From the NCBI GenBank assembly GCA_002483135.1, contig DLHI01000002.1, positions 112,782-176,781 of the forward strand: a stretch of 64,000 nt of DNA, in the 5' to 3' direction. The notes under the pieces were generated by a model, which saw only the letters and a program-made list of their open reading frames with translations, did no database searches and was not told the DNA's origin. A program made the translations under genes and the position numbers. Source of the stretch: Hyphomonadaceae bacterium UBA7672. GTDB taxonomy: Bacteria > Pseudomonadota > Alphaproteobacteria > Caulobacterales > Hyphomonadaceae. Of this stretch, positions 17,840 to 26,281 are shown one piece after another. Position 1 is the stretch's first letter. Every line of letters starts with the position of its first letter.

Positions 17840-18355
17840 ATGCTGCGCAGGGTGATGGTGCTGATGGCGCTGGGTGTGTTCGCTGCGGCGCCGGCGCTGG
17901 CCGAGGTCAAGTCGAAGGCGCCGGATGGGTTTGTCATCCAGATCAAGGGCGAGGTGGCGCTGGATCGCGATGCGGCCTGGGCGCGGCTGCTGGATATCGG
18001 CAGTTGGTGGAATGGCGAGCACACCTACTCGGGCGACGCGGTCAATATGAAGCTCGACGCGATGGCGGGAGGTTGCTGGTGTGAACTGTGGAGCGGCGGC
18101 GAGGTAGAGCATGGCCGTGTCGTGCTGGTGATGCCGCTTTCTCTTGTGAGGCTGGATGCGGCGCTGGGGCCGCTGCAGGAGATGGGGGTCTCGGGCGCGA
18201 TGACGCTGACGCTGTCGGATGGCGCGGCGGGCGGGACGGCGATCACGCTGGACTACAAGGTGAGCGGCTCGTCGCTGTCTGGGCTGGATGGCCTGGCGGA
18301 TATTGTGAACCAGGTGCTGAGCGAGCAGGTGGCGGGATTTACGAGCCTGAACTGA
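17840..18355 (+). CDS. Exported SRPBCC (START-like) superfamily protein
   Basis: This encodes about 171 residues. The signal peptide MLRRVMVLMALGVFAAAPALA sets the start at 17840. The mature protein shows the SRPBCC layout: a beta strand (FVIQIKGEVALDRDAAWARLLDIGSWWNGEHTYSGD), a long central sheet region, and a C-terminal helix. This fold binds hydrophobic ligands, but no ligand can be assigned. Being periplasmic is inferred from the signal. It is convergent with the OmpA-like gene and shares the terminator at 18365-18388. Confidence 0.75.
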   Translation: MLRRVMVLMALGVFAAAPALAEVKSKAPDGFVIQIKGEVALDRDAAWARLLDIGSWWNGEHTYSGDAVNMKLDAMAGGCWCELWSGGEVEHGRVVLVMPLSLVRLDAALGPLQEMGVSGAMTLTLSDGAAGGTAITLDYKVSGSSLSGLDGLADIVNQVLSEQVAGFTSLN

Positions 18356-18364
18356 ACAAACGAA

Positions 18365-18388
18365 AAGGGCGCTCCGGAGAGCGCCCTT
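18365..18388. terminator. Bidirectional terminator hairpin
   Basis: A perfect 10-bp stem (AAGGGCGCTC, loop CGGA, GAGCGCCCTT) lies between two convergent genes. On the minus strand it is followed by TTTTCGTTTG, making it a good terminator for the OmpA-like gene. The plus-side tail is weaker. Confidence 0.85.
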
Positions 18389-18412
18389 CCCAATTCTGTA
18401 TTGCAGCAGAGC

Positions 18413-19063
18413 TTACTGCGTGACGGGACGCAGGGTTACTTCCACGCGGCGGTTCTGCGAGCGCTTGGCTTCCGTGTCGTCCGGGAAGACGATCGGGTCG
18501 AGCTCGCCGGCGCCGCCGGTGGCCATACGCGCGGCGAGAACGCCCTTGCCTTGCAGGTAGGAGCGCACGGCGTCAGCGCGCTGCAGCGACAGCTGGAGGT
18601 TGGTCGACTCAGACCCTTCGGTCGAGGCGTGACCGACGATGTCGATCGTCGTCTGCGGGTACTGGTTCAGCGACTCAGCAACCTTGTCGAGCCACGGCAT
18701 GAAGGTGGGCGAGAGCGCGGCCGAGCCTTTGTTGAATGTGACATCCGCCGGCATCACGAGTTCAATTGTGTCGCCAACGCGCTGCAGGCCGATGCCGCTC
18801 GCCATCGTCTTGCGCTTGAGGTCTTCTTCCTGGCCGTCCATGTAGCGGCCGATAGCGCCGCCGGCGAGCGCGCCAACAGCTGCGCCGACGACAGCGTTAC
18901 GACCATCGTCGCCGCCCATAAAGACGCCGCCAATGGCGCCCGCCAGCGCGCCGATGCCGGCGCCAGTTGCGGTGCGGCCATAGATCGGCTGACCGGTCAG
19001 CGGATCGGTGGCGCACGCCGCCACGGCGAGTGCAGCCGCCGTGAGAACAAGAATACGCTTCAT
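18413..19063 (-). CDS. OmpA family lipoprotein with glycine-zipper region
   Basis: This encodes 216 residues. The lipobox AVAAC gives Cys17. Residues ~32-75 form a glycine-zipper type segment (GAGIGALAGAIGGVFMGG, VGAAVGALAGGAIG). The C-terminal ~110 residues are an OmpA-like peptidoglycan-binding domain with DIVGHASTEGS and NLQLSLQRADAVRSYL, ending with SQNRRVEV. This is the YiaD-like arrangement, linking the outer membrane to the cell wall. The 283 bases upstream (19064-19346) hold no gene I can support and presumably include divergent promoters. Confidence 0.88.
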   Translation of the reverse strand: MKRILVLTAAALAVAACATDPLTGQPIYGRTATGAGIGALAGAIGGVFMGGDDGRNAVVGAAVGALAGGAIGRYMDGQEEDLKRKTMASGIGLQRVGDTIELVMPADVTFNKGSAALSPTFMPWLDKVAESLNQYPQTTIDIVGHASTEGSESTNLQLSLQRADAVRSYLQGKGVLAARMATGGAGELDPIVFPDDTEAKRSQNRRVEVTLRPVTQ

Positions 19064-19346
19064 CGAAGTCTCCCTTTGAAACAGTCCGAATCGACGAACA
19101 GGCCGGTTCGACCCGAGGTATATCGGTGCGGATCAGGGCACAAACGCGGCTCCATGAGAACGGTTGCGCCGCGATTGGTTCATTACGCATTCACAATGGA
19201 AGGCGGCGCCGCAGCGACGGCTGTAATTGTGGAGCAACGAATAATTCACGATACGAACAATTCCACGACTGCGGCTTTTCAGGCACAGTCGCCTGATGCG
19301 CGCATCGGGGTGGGCCGGGCGATGGGCGCCCATGGCGGGCGAGCGG

Positions 19347-20432
19347 ATGGCGTACGTTCTGATCGGAACGGAAGCGAGCCAGTTTTCGGCGAAGGCGCGC
19401 GCGCATCTGCGCTGGAAAGGTGTCGCGTTCGACGAACGTGATGCAACGCCGGAAGTGTATCGCGACATCATCGAGCCACGCATTGGCTACGCGGTCATTC
19501 CCGCCTTGCTGACGCCTGAAGGCGGCGTGGTGCAGGACAGCGGCGAGATCATCGATCACGTCGATGCGCATGCGCCGGGATCATCCGCCCGGCCGGGCAC
19601 GCCAACTCAGGAACTGGCTTCGCGCCTGATCGAACTCTATGCCGACGAGTGGCTGGTGATCGCCGGCATGCATTACCGGTGGACGTACAACAATGAATGG
19701 ATCGTCGCCGAATATGGGCGCGTGTCGGCGCCCGCCGCGACGCGTGCGGAGCAGGCGCGTATTGGCGAGGTGATTGCCAAGCCAGTGCGCGAGGCGGCTG
19801 CGCGCTATGGGGTCAGCGAGGAAACGCGGTCGGGCATCGAGGCCCACTATGAAGGCTTTCTTGCGGATTTCTCCCAACACCTGAGGCGGCATGACTTCGT
19901 GCTGGGCGGGCGTCCGACCCTGGGCGACTTCGCGCTGTATGGCGTTCTGCAGGCGGTGCTGTTTCGCGATCCGGAATCCGGTGCGCGCATGGAGCGACTG
20001 GCACCCATGGTGGTGAGTTGGATCGAACGCATGGACGCGGCGCGTGCCGGGGCAGGCGAGTTGGTGGCGGACGACGCTGTGCCAGACACCTTGCTGCCGA
20101 TCCTGAAGCGGCAAGTCGCCGAGCAGTTTCCGGCGCTGGCGGACAGCGCGCGGGCGCTGGAGGCATGGAGCGTGGCCCAGCCCAAGGGGGCGCGCGTGAA
20201 GCGCACGCTGGGCGTCCACGAATACATGATCGGCGGGAGATGGGGACAGCGCGGACTGTTCACCTTTCCCCTGTGGCGGCTGCAGGGAATCCAGGACCAG
20301 TACAGCGCCATGTCGGCGGGAGACCGGGCGCGTGCGACGAATTTGCTGGAGGTAATTGGCGGGCGGACGTTGGTTGAACTGCCGGTTCGCGTGCGGCTGG
20401 CGCGGCGCGATTTTCGCCTTGTTGTGGCCTGA
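19347..20432 (+). CDS. Glutathione S-transferase-like protein with C-terminal extension
   Basis: This encodes about 361 residues. The N-terminus has the thioredoxin-like GST fold pattern YVLIGTEASQFSAKARAHLRWKGVAFDE, then VIPALLTPEGGVVQDSGEIIDHVD, the cis-Pro and glutathione-binding region. An all-helical C-terminal domain follows, with FVLGGRPTLGDFALYGVLQAV as the GST-C signature. The last ~130 residues are beyond an ordinary GST and I do not recognise them. The start is uncertain: ATG 19332 is an alternative, neither has a clear ribosome site. The substrate is unknown. Confidence 0.7.
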   Translation: MAYVLIGTEASQFSAKARAHLRWKGVAFDERDATPEVYRDIIEPRIGYAVIPALLTPEGGVVQDSGEIIDHVDAHAPGSSARPGTPTQELASRLIELYADEWLVIAGMHYRWTYNNEWIVAEYGRVSAPAATRAEQARIGEVIAKPVREAAARYGVSEETRSGIEAHYEGFLADFSQHLRRHDFVLGGRPTLGDFALYGVLQAVLFRDPESGARMERLAPMVVSWIERMDAARAGAGELVADDAVPDTLLPILKRQVAEQFPALADSARALEAWSVAQPKGARVKRTLGVHEYMIGGRWGQRGLFTFPLWRLQGIQDQYSAMSAGDRARATNLLEVIGGRTLVELPVRVRLARRDFRLVVA

Positions 20433-20625
20433 CTGCGGCGCCCGGACAAGCGGCAGGACTGGGAAACCGGAAGTCGATCAGTGGCTTGCATGCGGAAGTT
20501 GACGGAAACCCGCTCACGTCCCAAGTCCGGGCGGCGGGGCTCGTCTCCCGCAGCGGAAGTGCTAGACTTCGCAGACTCACTGGCTAAGGGGCGCCGGGTA
20601 GCGCCCAAGTCGTGCGGGGATATGA

Positions 20626-21519
20626 ATGTCTGGACTGGCCGGAGGATCGAGACGTCCTGCCGCGGCAATCGCGCGGACTGTGGCGCTATGCTGTGTGCTG
20701 ACGCTGGCAGCGTGTGGTGATCAGGGCGGACAGCCGCCTGTGGGTGAACCGGGTCAGGCGGTCGCGAGCGCGAGGGATGGCGCACAGGGCGACAGCGCGG
20801 GCGCCACGTCGGAAACGTCGGGCGGTCTGGCGGTGGTGGCGGGGCCTTCGGGTCCGCTGGATACGACGAATTGGGTGATGCAGCCGCCCTTCTATGCCGC
20901 GGGTGATGAACCGGCGTGGCGGCTCGAGATCGCCGATGGCTGGTTCTCGTTCAGGCGGTCGGCCCTACGCGCGATCGAGGAGCCGATGGTGCAGCCTGTG
21001 AAGGACGGCGCGGCGGACGTTTTTCAGACGGGCTCGCTGAAGATTGTTATCCGGCGGGAGGCCTGCCAGGCGGGCGGGCAGACCAGCGAGCTTGCCGTTG
21101 ATGTGACCTATGACGACGACACATTCGGCGGATGTGCGTTTCCGGCGCTGGGCGGTAGCGTTGCGAGCTCGCCCGAGGCGGCGGCGGTTTCGGGCGCTAT
21201 TGGGCCGATCGATGCGTGTCTCGCGAAGCTGGCGCAGCCGGCGCTGGTGACCGGTGTGGCGCCACGGCAGGACGGCGCCCAGACTTCAGTCGCTTTGCGC
21301 GCGCGCAATGGCACGCTGTTCGAGTGCGGCGCCGTCACGGCCACGGGGGAGATCCTCTATCTCGATCCGATCGAGGTGGGCGCGCAGGCGTCATGGATGA
21401 ACCGGATGAGGTTCGTTCGGGAAGGTGTGGCGATGAGCGCGCCGTGCGCGGACGCGAGCGAGGTGCGCGGCGGCGAACAGGTGCTGGGTCGCATGCTGAC
21501 CCGAACGTGTAAGTTCTAG
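20626..21519 (+). CDS. COG3650-like outer-membrane lipoprotein
   Basis: This encodes 297 residues. The signal region ends in VLTLAAC, a clear lipobox. A ~50-residue low-complexity linker follows, then a beta-rich domain with FYAAGDEPAWRLEIADGWFSF, the opening pattern of the COG3650 family of predicted membrane proteins. Cysteine pairs (for example GGC...DAC) could form disulfides, fitting an exported protein. No enzymatic motif is seen. The stop is 4 bases from the convergent gene at 21524. Confidence 0.65.
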   Translation: MSGLAGGSRRPAAAIARTVALCCVLTLAACGDQGGQPPVGEPGQAVASARDGAQGDSAGATSETSGGLAVVAGPSGPLDTTNWVMQPPFYAAGDEPAWRLEIADGWFSFRRSALRAIEEPMVQPVKDGAADVFQTGSLKIVIRREACQAGGQTSELAVDVTYDDDTFGGCAFPALGGSVASSPEAAAVSGAIGPIDACLAKLAQPALVTGVAPRQDGAQTSVALRARNGTLFECGAVTATGEILYLDPIEVGAQASWMNRMRFVREGVAMSAPCADASEVRGGEQVLGRMLTRTCKF

Positions 21520-21523
21520 CTGC

Positions 21524-22261
21524 TCAATTCCACGGCTTGTAGACCGACACGGCGGGCGGAAGTTCAGGTTTCTTTTCCTGTAGCCTTGGCGCGGGCGCAG
21601 TTGCGACCATTCCGGATTCCGGGATCTGCACCGAGCGCGCGCTGAAGCCCTTGATCATGAATGGCGGATGGGATGCGGCGGGCGCCACGGGCGTCGTCAC
21701 GGCAGGCGCAGGCGATGGCAGATCTGGCGCTGGCGCCTTGTCGAAACTGTTCACGGCGCCGAATTTGGCAGTCGGCTGATGGGATGTCGCAGGCGTGGCT
21801 GCCGGAACGGGTTGGGATTGGGCAGGCGGAGTGGTTCCAGACGGGGGCTTTGGCGCTTCCGTGCGGACGGGTTCCGGCGGCGGGACAGCATGAGGCGGCG
21901 GTGCGGGAGGCGTATGCTGTTTCGACGGGGCTGAGAGCGACGTAAGAATCCGGGCGATCGCGGCCTCGGCGCCCCGCGCAACGCGGTGGGCTTTCTCCGC
22001 CATGTCGGCGACTTGGATGGCATAGGTGCCCTGTCCGTCGGGCCAGGCGGTGGCCGCAAGATCGGCGGCGTCGGCGCGCTCGAGTTCACGTCCATCGCCG
22101 CGCAGGAGGCGCAGGGTGGGCGGCTCGGCCTCGACCTCGACGACATAGCCCTCGGACTCGAAGCGCGAGGACTGGCGCTCCCCCTCCTTCCACGCGATGT
22201 GGCCAGCGTCGGTAAGCTCGCATAGCTTGCGTATAAGCTGTTGTGTCGATGGATGCAGCAT
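21524..22261 (-). CDS. Hypothetical protein with Pro/Ala-rich C-terminus
   Basis: This encodes 245 residues. The first ~110 form a globular part (MLHPSTQQLIRKLCELTDAG, then EVEAEPPTLRLLRGDG). The rest is a long disordered stretch rich in Pro, Ala and Thr, ending in SVYKPWN. There is no signal peptide or membrane segment. The short conserved-looking end after the disordered region may be a binding peptide. I do not recognise a family and no function is proposed. It is convergent with the COG3650-like gene and lies 49 bases after the vsr stop on the same strand. Confidence 0.55.
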   Translation of the reverse strand: MLHPSTQQLIRKLCELTDAGHIAWKEGERQSSRFESEGYVVEVEAEPPTLRLLRGDGRELERADAADLAATAWPDGQGTYAIQVADMAEKAHRVARGAEAAIARILTSLSAPSKQHTPPAPPPHAVPPPEPVRTEAPKPPSGTTPPAQSQPVPAATPATSHQPTAKFGAVNSFDKAPAPDLPSPAPAVTTPVAPAASHPPFMIKGFSARSVQIPESGMVATAPAPRLQEKKPELPPAVSVYKPWN

Positions 22262-22310
22262 GTCGAGATTCAGCCTCCCGGCGCGAGGATGGGAGCGGAT
22301 ACCGGTCCGG

Positions 22311-22724
22311 TCAAGTTTGGCGGGTGACGCGGGCGATCCGGCGCCAAAGCACTGCAGGGTCGCGGGTTTCGCATTCCCAGATGGTTCGCGGGGTCCAGCC
22401 GAGCTTTTTCAGCGCGGCGGATGCCGTTGCGTCCCGGGCCACGTTGCGGCTGATCTTTGATTCCCAATAGGCGCAGTTGGTCTGCGGCATGCGCGCGCCG
22501 CGTGGACAATCGTGGCCGTGCCAGAAACAACCGTGCACAAAGAGCGCGATACGACGAGCGGGGAAGACGAGATCGGGCTTGCCCGGCAGGTCTGCACGGT
22601 GAAGGCGGAAGCGGAGGCCGAGCGCGTGGGCGGCGCGGCGGACCGCGAGTTCGGGTGCGGTGTCGCGTGACTTCACTGCGCGCATCACGGCCGAGCGTTG
22701 TGCGGGATCAAAGACGTCCGTCAT
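22311..22724 (-). CDS. vsr: Very short patch repair endonuclease
   Basis: This encodes 137 residues, the normal Vsr length. It opens with RSAVMRAVKSRDTAPELAVRR, contains GKPDLVFPARRIALFVHGCFWHGHDC with the catalytic Asp and metal-binding His/Cys, and ends with a Trp-rich WTPRTIWECE segment. Vsr nicks T:G mismatches arising from deamination of 5-methylcytosine, which matches the C5-methyltransferase gene at 23542-24672. The start at 22724 is chosen because homology begins there; an in-frame codon at 22778 adds unrelated residues. The neighbouring gene in between reads on the other strand. Confidence 0.9.
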   Translation of the reverse strand: MTDVFDPAQRSAVMRAVKSRDTAPELAVRRAAHALGLRFRLHRADLPGKPDLVFPARRIALFVHGCFWHGHDCPRGARMPQTNCAYWESKISRNVARDATASAALKKLGWTPRTIWECETRDPAVLWRRIARVTRQT

Positions 22725-22814
22725 CGGAAGAAATCCGTGGGTTGTTTCCGGCGGTCCGTGGGGGGAGACTACGTGCAAGCGAATCCATAGTCAGCAAGTG
22801 AAGTGAGGAACACC

Positions 22815-23045
22815 ATGGCACGCACGACGCACCGCAGCACGAAGGGCACGAAGCTTTACGCAGTCCGCGACAAGGAAGGCCAGTTCAAGGACATCCAGAC
22901 CTACAAGCGCGCGCACGCCGCGGATCTGCGCAAGACCAGCAAGGCAGAAGCCGAGGCGAAAGCCAAGAAGGCCGTTAAGAAGGCTCCGGCGAAGAAGGCT
23001 GCAGTCAAGAAAGCCGTTCCGAAAAAAGCCGCGAAGAAGAAGTGA
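22815..23045 (+). CDS. Small lysine/alanine-rich basic protein
   Basis: This encodes 76 residues. The first half (MARTTHRSTKGTKLYAVRDKEGQFKDIQTYKRAH) is an ordinary basic sequence. The second half is a run of KKAPAKKAAVKKAVPKKAA-like repeats resembling the C-terminal tails of bacterial histone H1-like and HU-tail proteins. DNA or RNA binding is inferred from the composition only. ATG 22815 is preferred over a GTG at 22803. Its TGA directly abuts the convergent stop of the next gene (TGATCA), leaving no intergenic space. Confidence 0.7.
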   Translation: MARTTHRSTKGTKLYAVRDKEGQFKDIQTYKRAHAADLRKTSKAEAEAKAKKAVKKAPAKKAAVKKAVPKKAAKKK

Positions 23046-23456
23046 TCAGGACGCGCCAGCCGCTTCGCCCTCGTAGCCGCCGAACTTGTAGGTCACCTGG
23101 TGGATGGGACCCCAGTCCTTGCGGTAGATTTCGACCTTTATGGTTGCGTTCTCGGGCACGGGATCGCTGCCGGGGATGTCGATGAATGTCGTGCCGCCGC
23201 TCTCGAATTCAACTGTCTCGTGGCGATACTGCGTACCCTGACGCGTGGTGATGACTCCGCTGTCGTTGACGAGGTGGGCGATGACGGTTTTGTCGAGCTG
23301 CGGCTGGCTGGAATTGTACATCGTGGTGAGCACGAGCGCGCCTAGGATGAAGAGTGCGATGAAGGCGATCATGCGGCCCTCCCAGATGTTGCGGAGCAGT
23401 TCCTGACGCTGGGCGCGGCGGATGCGTCGATTGAGGTCGCGCTGGCGGTCGTCCAT
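23046..23456 (-). CDS. Hypothetical single-pass membrane protein
   Basis: This encodes 136 residues: a basic, Arg/Gln-rich N-terminal 25 residues, one membrane helix (IAFIALFILGALVLTTMY, ~30-47), and a ~90-residue outer domain rich in beta strands (TVIAHLVNDSGVITTRQG, FIDIPGSDPVPENATIKVEIYRKDWG). No family is recognised. It faces the periplasm by the positive-inside rule. It sits between vsr and the methyltransferase on their strand, with 85 bases to the methyltransferase stop. Confidence 0.6.
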   Translation of the reverse strand: MDDRQRDLNRRIRRAQRQELLRNIWEGRMIAFIALFILGALVLTTMYNSSQPQLDKTVIAHLVNDSGVITTRQGTQYRHETVEFESGGTTFIDIPGSDPVPENATIKVEIYRKDWGPIHQVTYKFGGYEGEAAGAS

Positions 23457-23541
23457 GCAAAGTCCTCCCGGAATCGGAGATTGTAGGGCCGATTACGCCA
23501 AGGCGAAATCCACGGCGGCGCATTGGCCGCAGTCTTGCTGG

Positions 23542-24672
23542 TCAGGCGGCTGCCTTGGCGCCCTTGGCCCCGGTTAGAGGCACGAGCAGGCTCTGCCCCA
23601 GCCAGCGGACCACGGGAACGGATACGCCATCGCCCATGACCTTGAGCGCGTTGGTCTCGCTTTTCGGCAGCTTGTAGCTGTCAGGGAGGCCCATCAACCG
23701 GGCGGCTTCGCGCGCGAGCACGGGGCGCAGGCGGGCGCGGCCATTCTCGGTAACGATGAGGAGTTGTTTGGATGAGCCGCCGGCGGGCGTGCGCAGACAG
23801 CCGGCGAGGCCATCGTACCGGATTTCGGCGCGCTGGATGCGCTTGCCGTTCTCGATGCGTATGCGGCGGTAGACGGCGCCTGCGTTCCACGTTGGGTCTG
23901 CGAGCGCGGCTTCGACACGCTGGCGATGCAGCGGCGCCATTTGCGCGAGGAGGCGGTCCGTGTCCGCCTCTGACCGCCACGCATCTTCAGGCGGGTTGCG
24001 TTCGAGCAGGGAGGCAAGATCGGTTTTGCGGCGTGGCGGACGGGGCAGGCGCCACCAGACCCACGCCATATGCGTCTGGTCGGGCAGGTTCGCGACAGCG
24101 GCGCGTAGGGTCGGCGGATGAAAGGTGTCGTCGGGCTGGTCGCTGACGAGGCCGGGCGGGAGCTTGCCCTTGTGCGCGACGATGAAGAGCCGCTGCCGTG
24201 ACTGAGGCGAGAACAGCGAGGCGTCGATCTGCATTGCGCCGACGCGATAGCCGGCATCGGCCAGCGTGGTCAGCAGGGTCGCGAGGTCGCGGCCGCCATG
24301 TGAGGAGATCAGGCCGGAAACATTCTCAATGACGATGGTTCTTGGGGCAGCCTCGCCCTTCTTCTCAATGATGTTCCAGAAGCCCCAGAAGGCGCCCGAG
24401 CGCGGGGCGTTGAGGCCGCGCCGGCCGCCGGCGAGAGAAAGGTCCTGGCAGGGGAAGCTGGCCCAGGCGAGTTGGGCCGCAGGGATGTCGGCGGGGCGGA
24501 GGTTCCAGATGTCGCCCTGGGTAATGGGGTCATCGGGATGGTTGTCGCGGTAGGCGGCGCACTTCATCGGGTCGATGTCATTGGCGAAGGCGCAATCGAT
24601 CAGGCCGTCGAGGCCGGCGCGGGCCATGCCGCCGCCGGCGAAGAATTCGAGGAAGGTCGGGCGGGAAGCCAT
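23542..24672 (-). CDS. DNA cytosine-5 methyltransferase
   Basis: This encodes 376 residues. Motif I LEFFAGGGMARAG binds AdoMet, motif IV SFPCQDLSLAG holds the catalytic Cys75, motif VI is VIENVSG and motif VIII is SPQSRQRLF. GDGVSVPVVRWLG near the C-terminus is motif X. The target-recognition region (~residues 200-290) is not one I can assign, so the recognition sequence is unknown. Vsr is coded nearby, but no restriction nuclease is recognisable in this region, so it may be an orphan or solitary methylase. ATG 24672 is chosen because motif I follows directly. Confidence 0.9.
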   Translation of the reverse strand: MASRPTFLEFFAGGGMARAGLDGLIDCAFANDIDPMKCAAYRDNHPDDPITQGDIWNLRPADIPAAQLAWASFPCQDLSLAGGRRGLNAPRSGAFWGFWNIIEKKGEAAPRTIVIENVSGLISSHGGRDLATLLTTLADAGYRVGAMQIDASLFSPQSRQRLFIVAHKGKLPPGLVSDQPDDTFHPPTLRAAVANLPDQTHMAWVWWRLPRPPRRKTDLASLLERNPPEDAWRSEADTDRLLAQMAPLHRQRVEAALADPTWNAGAVYRRIRIENGKRIQRAEIRYDGLAGCLRTPAGGSSKQLLIVTENGRARLRPVLAREAARLMGLPDSYKLPKSETNALKVMGDGVSVPVVRWLGQSLLVPLTGAKGAKAAA

Positions 24673-24759
24673 GGGGGGAGATTGCAGCGATTCGGACGGC
24701 GGGGCGTGGGGCATGACAACCCGTCGGGGGGCCGCTAAAGGACGGTGCAGGGATCAGAC

Positions 24760-25296
24760 ATGTTGCTTGAAACGCCTGTTCGCCGGCTCGGACCGGTTGA
24801 CTACGCTCCGCTGAAAGATGCGGTTGTTGGCGCGCTTCCAGGGGCGTGGCTGGCGGACGACATTCGCCAGCGATCGTTCGAACAGCACAAGCAGACCCAG
24901 TCGCTGATCATGCTGTTCTCCAACGCGTGGCCAGACCCGGTGGTCGAGCGCAGGAGCGGCTGGGATGTTTTCGCGGAGCCGGCACAGGCGTTGATGGATA
25001 GCATCGTGGCGGCGCACTATCCGTCCGGCGGTCGGGTCATCCGGGCAATGGCAGCCAAGCTGATGGGGGGCGGGCGCATCGCCCTCCACAAGGACGCCCA
25101 TCCCAGCTTTGCGGCGGCTCACCGCATCCACGTACCACTCGTGACGCATGAGGGCGTGGACTTCGTGATCCGGGGGCTGAGCCACTATCTCGAAGAGGGC
25201 GTCGCCTACGAGGTCAGCAATCTCGACTATCACGCGGTGACCAATCGCGGACCGGACCGCACCCACTTCATCTTCGACTACGTGCCGCCGCAGTGA
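24760..25296 (+). CDS. Aspartyl/asparaginyl beta-hydroxylase-like dioxygenase
   Basis: This encodes 178 residues, a single double-stranded beta-helix domain. Candidate iron ligands are His110 and Asp112 (IALHKDAH) and His158 (YHAVTNRG), with Arg167 (DRTHFIFD) for 2-oxoglutarate; HRIHVPLVT matches the RxHxPL signature. Family members hydroxylate Asp or Asn, often in proteins or peptides, but the substrate here is unknown. The start of the next gene overlaps its stop by 4 bases (GTGA), so the two products are made together. It diverges from the methyltransferase with about 87 bases between the starts. Confidence 0.78.
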   Translation: MLLETPVRRLGPVDYAPLKDAVVGALPGAWLADDIRQRSFEQHKQTQSLIMLFSNAWPDPVVERRSGWDVFAEPAQALMDSIVAAHYPSGGRVIRAMAAKLMGGGRIALHKDAHPSFAAAHRIHVPLVTHEGVDFVIRGLSHYLEEGVAYEVSNLDYHAVTNRGPDRTHFIFDYVPPQ

Positions 25297-26216
25297 GGGC
25301 GATCCCCCGGCTGCTGGTGAGTTCTGTGGTGCGTGGGTCGCAGCAGGGCGACAGCCATGGCGGCGTCTATCTGGTCGATTTTGAGGCGCAATCCTGCGAG
25401 CAGTTGCTCGACTGGAATGCGGGCGCGATCGATTTCGCCGGGCGCGGGGGCGATCGGGGCCTGCGCGGGATCGCGATCATCGGCGAGGAGGTGTTCCTCG
25501 CGGCGAGCGATGAGCTGTTCGTATTTGATCGCGCATTTCGGATTCGGGCGTCGTATCGCAACCCTTACCTGAAGCACGCCCATGAGATGTGGGTGCACGG
25601 CGGCAAGCTGTATGTGACCTCGACCGGTTTCGATGCGCTGCTGCGCATGGACCTGGCGACGCGCCGGTTCGATCTCGGTATCAGTTTGTCGGTCGAGGGC
25701 GCAGCGGTGAACGCCAGTGCGTTCGATCCAGGCGCAGCATCCGGACCGATGCCCGTCAATCATCTTCACATCAACAACGTGCATGCAGACGATCAGGGCG
25801 TGTACGTTTCCGGACGGAATCTACCGGCGTTGATACGTATCACGCGGACGTCCGTCGGGCCGGCCGCTGTGTTGCCGCGGGGCACGCACAATGCGCGTCC
25901 GTTTCAGGGCGGCGTGCTTTACAACGATACGGACAGCGACGCCGTGGTCTGGGTGCGGCAGGATGCGCGGGTGGCGATCCCCACGCCCCGCTATGAAGCG
26001 TCGGCGCTGGCGCATACTGGCGAGGACGCGTTCGGCATAGCGAGGCAGGGCTTTGGGCGTGGCCTGTGCGTGCTGTCCGATACGCTGGTTGCGGCGGGGT
26101 CGTCGCCTACGACGGTTGCCGTGCATGATCTTGCAGCTGGGCGACAGGTGGCCGCAATTAATGTGTCGCTGGACGTGCGCAACGCTGCGCATGGGCTGGC
26201 GATCTGGCCATTCTGA
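25293..26216 (+). CDS. Beta-propeller-like protein coupled to the dioxygenase
   Basis: This encodes 307 residues with repeated short blade-like strands (GVYLVDFE, ELFVFDRAF, GKLYVTSTGFDALLRMD, GVYVSGRNLPALIRI, VAVHDLAAGRQVAAI), giving a propeller-like appearance reminiscent of the TIGR03032/DUF4915 group, though I cannot confirm the family. It has conspicuous histidines, such as HAHEMWVHGG and NHLHINNVHAD. There is no signal peptide. The GTG start overlaps the dioxygenase stop. A role as substrate, scaffold or partner of the dioxygenase is inferred from this coupling only. A strong terminator follows. Confidence 0.6.
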   Translation: MRAIPRLLVSSVVRGSQQGDSHGGVYLVDFEAQSCEQLLDWNAGAIDFAGRGGDRGLRGIAIIGEEVFLAASDELFVFDRAFRIRASYRNPYLKHAHEMWVHGGKLYVTSTGFDALLRMDLATRRFDLGISLSVEGAAVNASAFDPGAASGPMPVNHLHINNVHADDQGVYVSGRNLPALIRITRTSVGPAAVLPRGTHNARPFQGGVLYNDTDSDAVVWVRQDARVAIPTPRYEASALAHTGEDAFGIARQGFGRGLCVLSDTLVAAGSSPTTVAVHDLAAGRQVAAINVSLDVRNAAHGLAIWPF

Positions 26217-26228
26217 TGGCCTGAAGCA

Positions 26229-26256
26229 AAAGGCCCGCCGGTGATGGCGGGCCTTT
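26229..26256. terminator. Bidirectional terminator between the propeller gene and rplI
   Basis: A perfect 11-bp stem (AAAGGCCCGCC with GGCGGGCCTTT) has a 6-base loop, with T-rich ends on both strands. It lies between convergent genes and can serve both. Confidence 0.88.
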
Positions 26257-26281
26257 CCTGGTTGGATCAGTTCGAGATCGA

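Noticed and set aside
17708..18112. N-terminal extension of the second S9 peptidase to 18112
   Set aside because: The extension is His/Arg/Pro-rich, overlaps the SRPBCC gene, and the signal peptide plus ribosome site decide 17707.
18401..19441. 346-residue plus-strand frame spanning the OmpA-like gene
   Set aside because: It is antisense to a clear OmpA-family lipoprotein and has no protein motif of its own.
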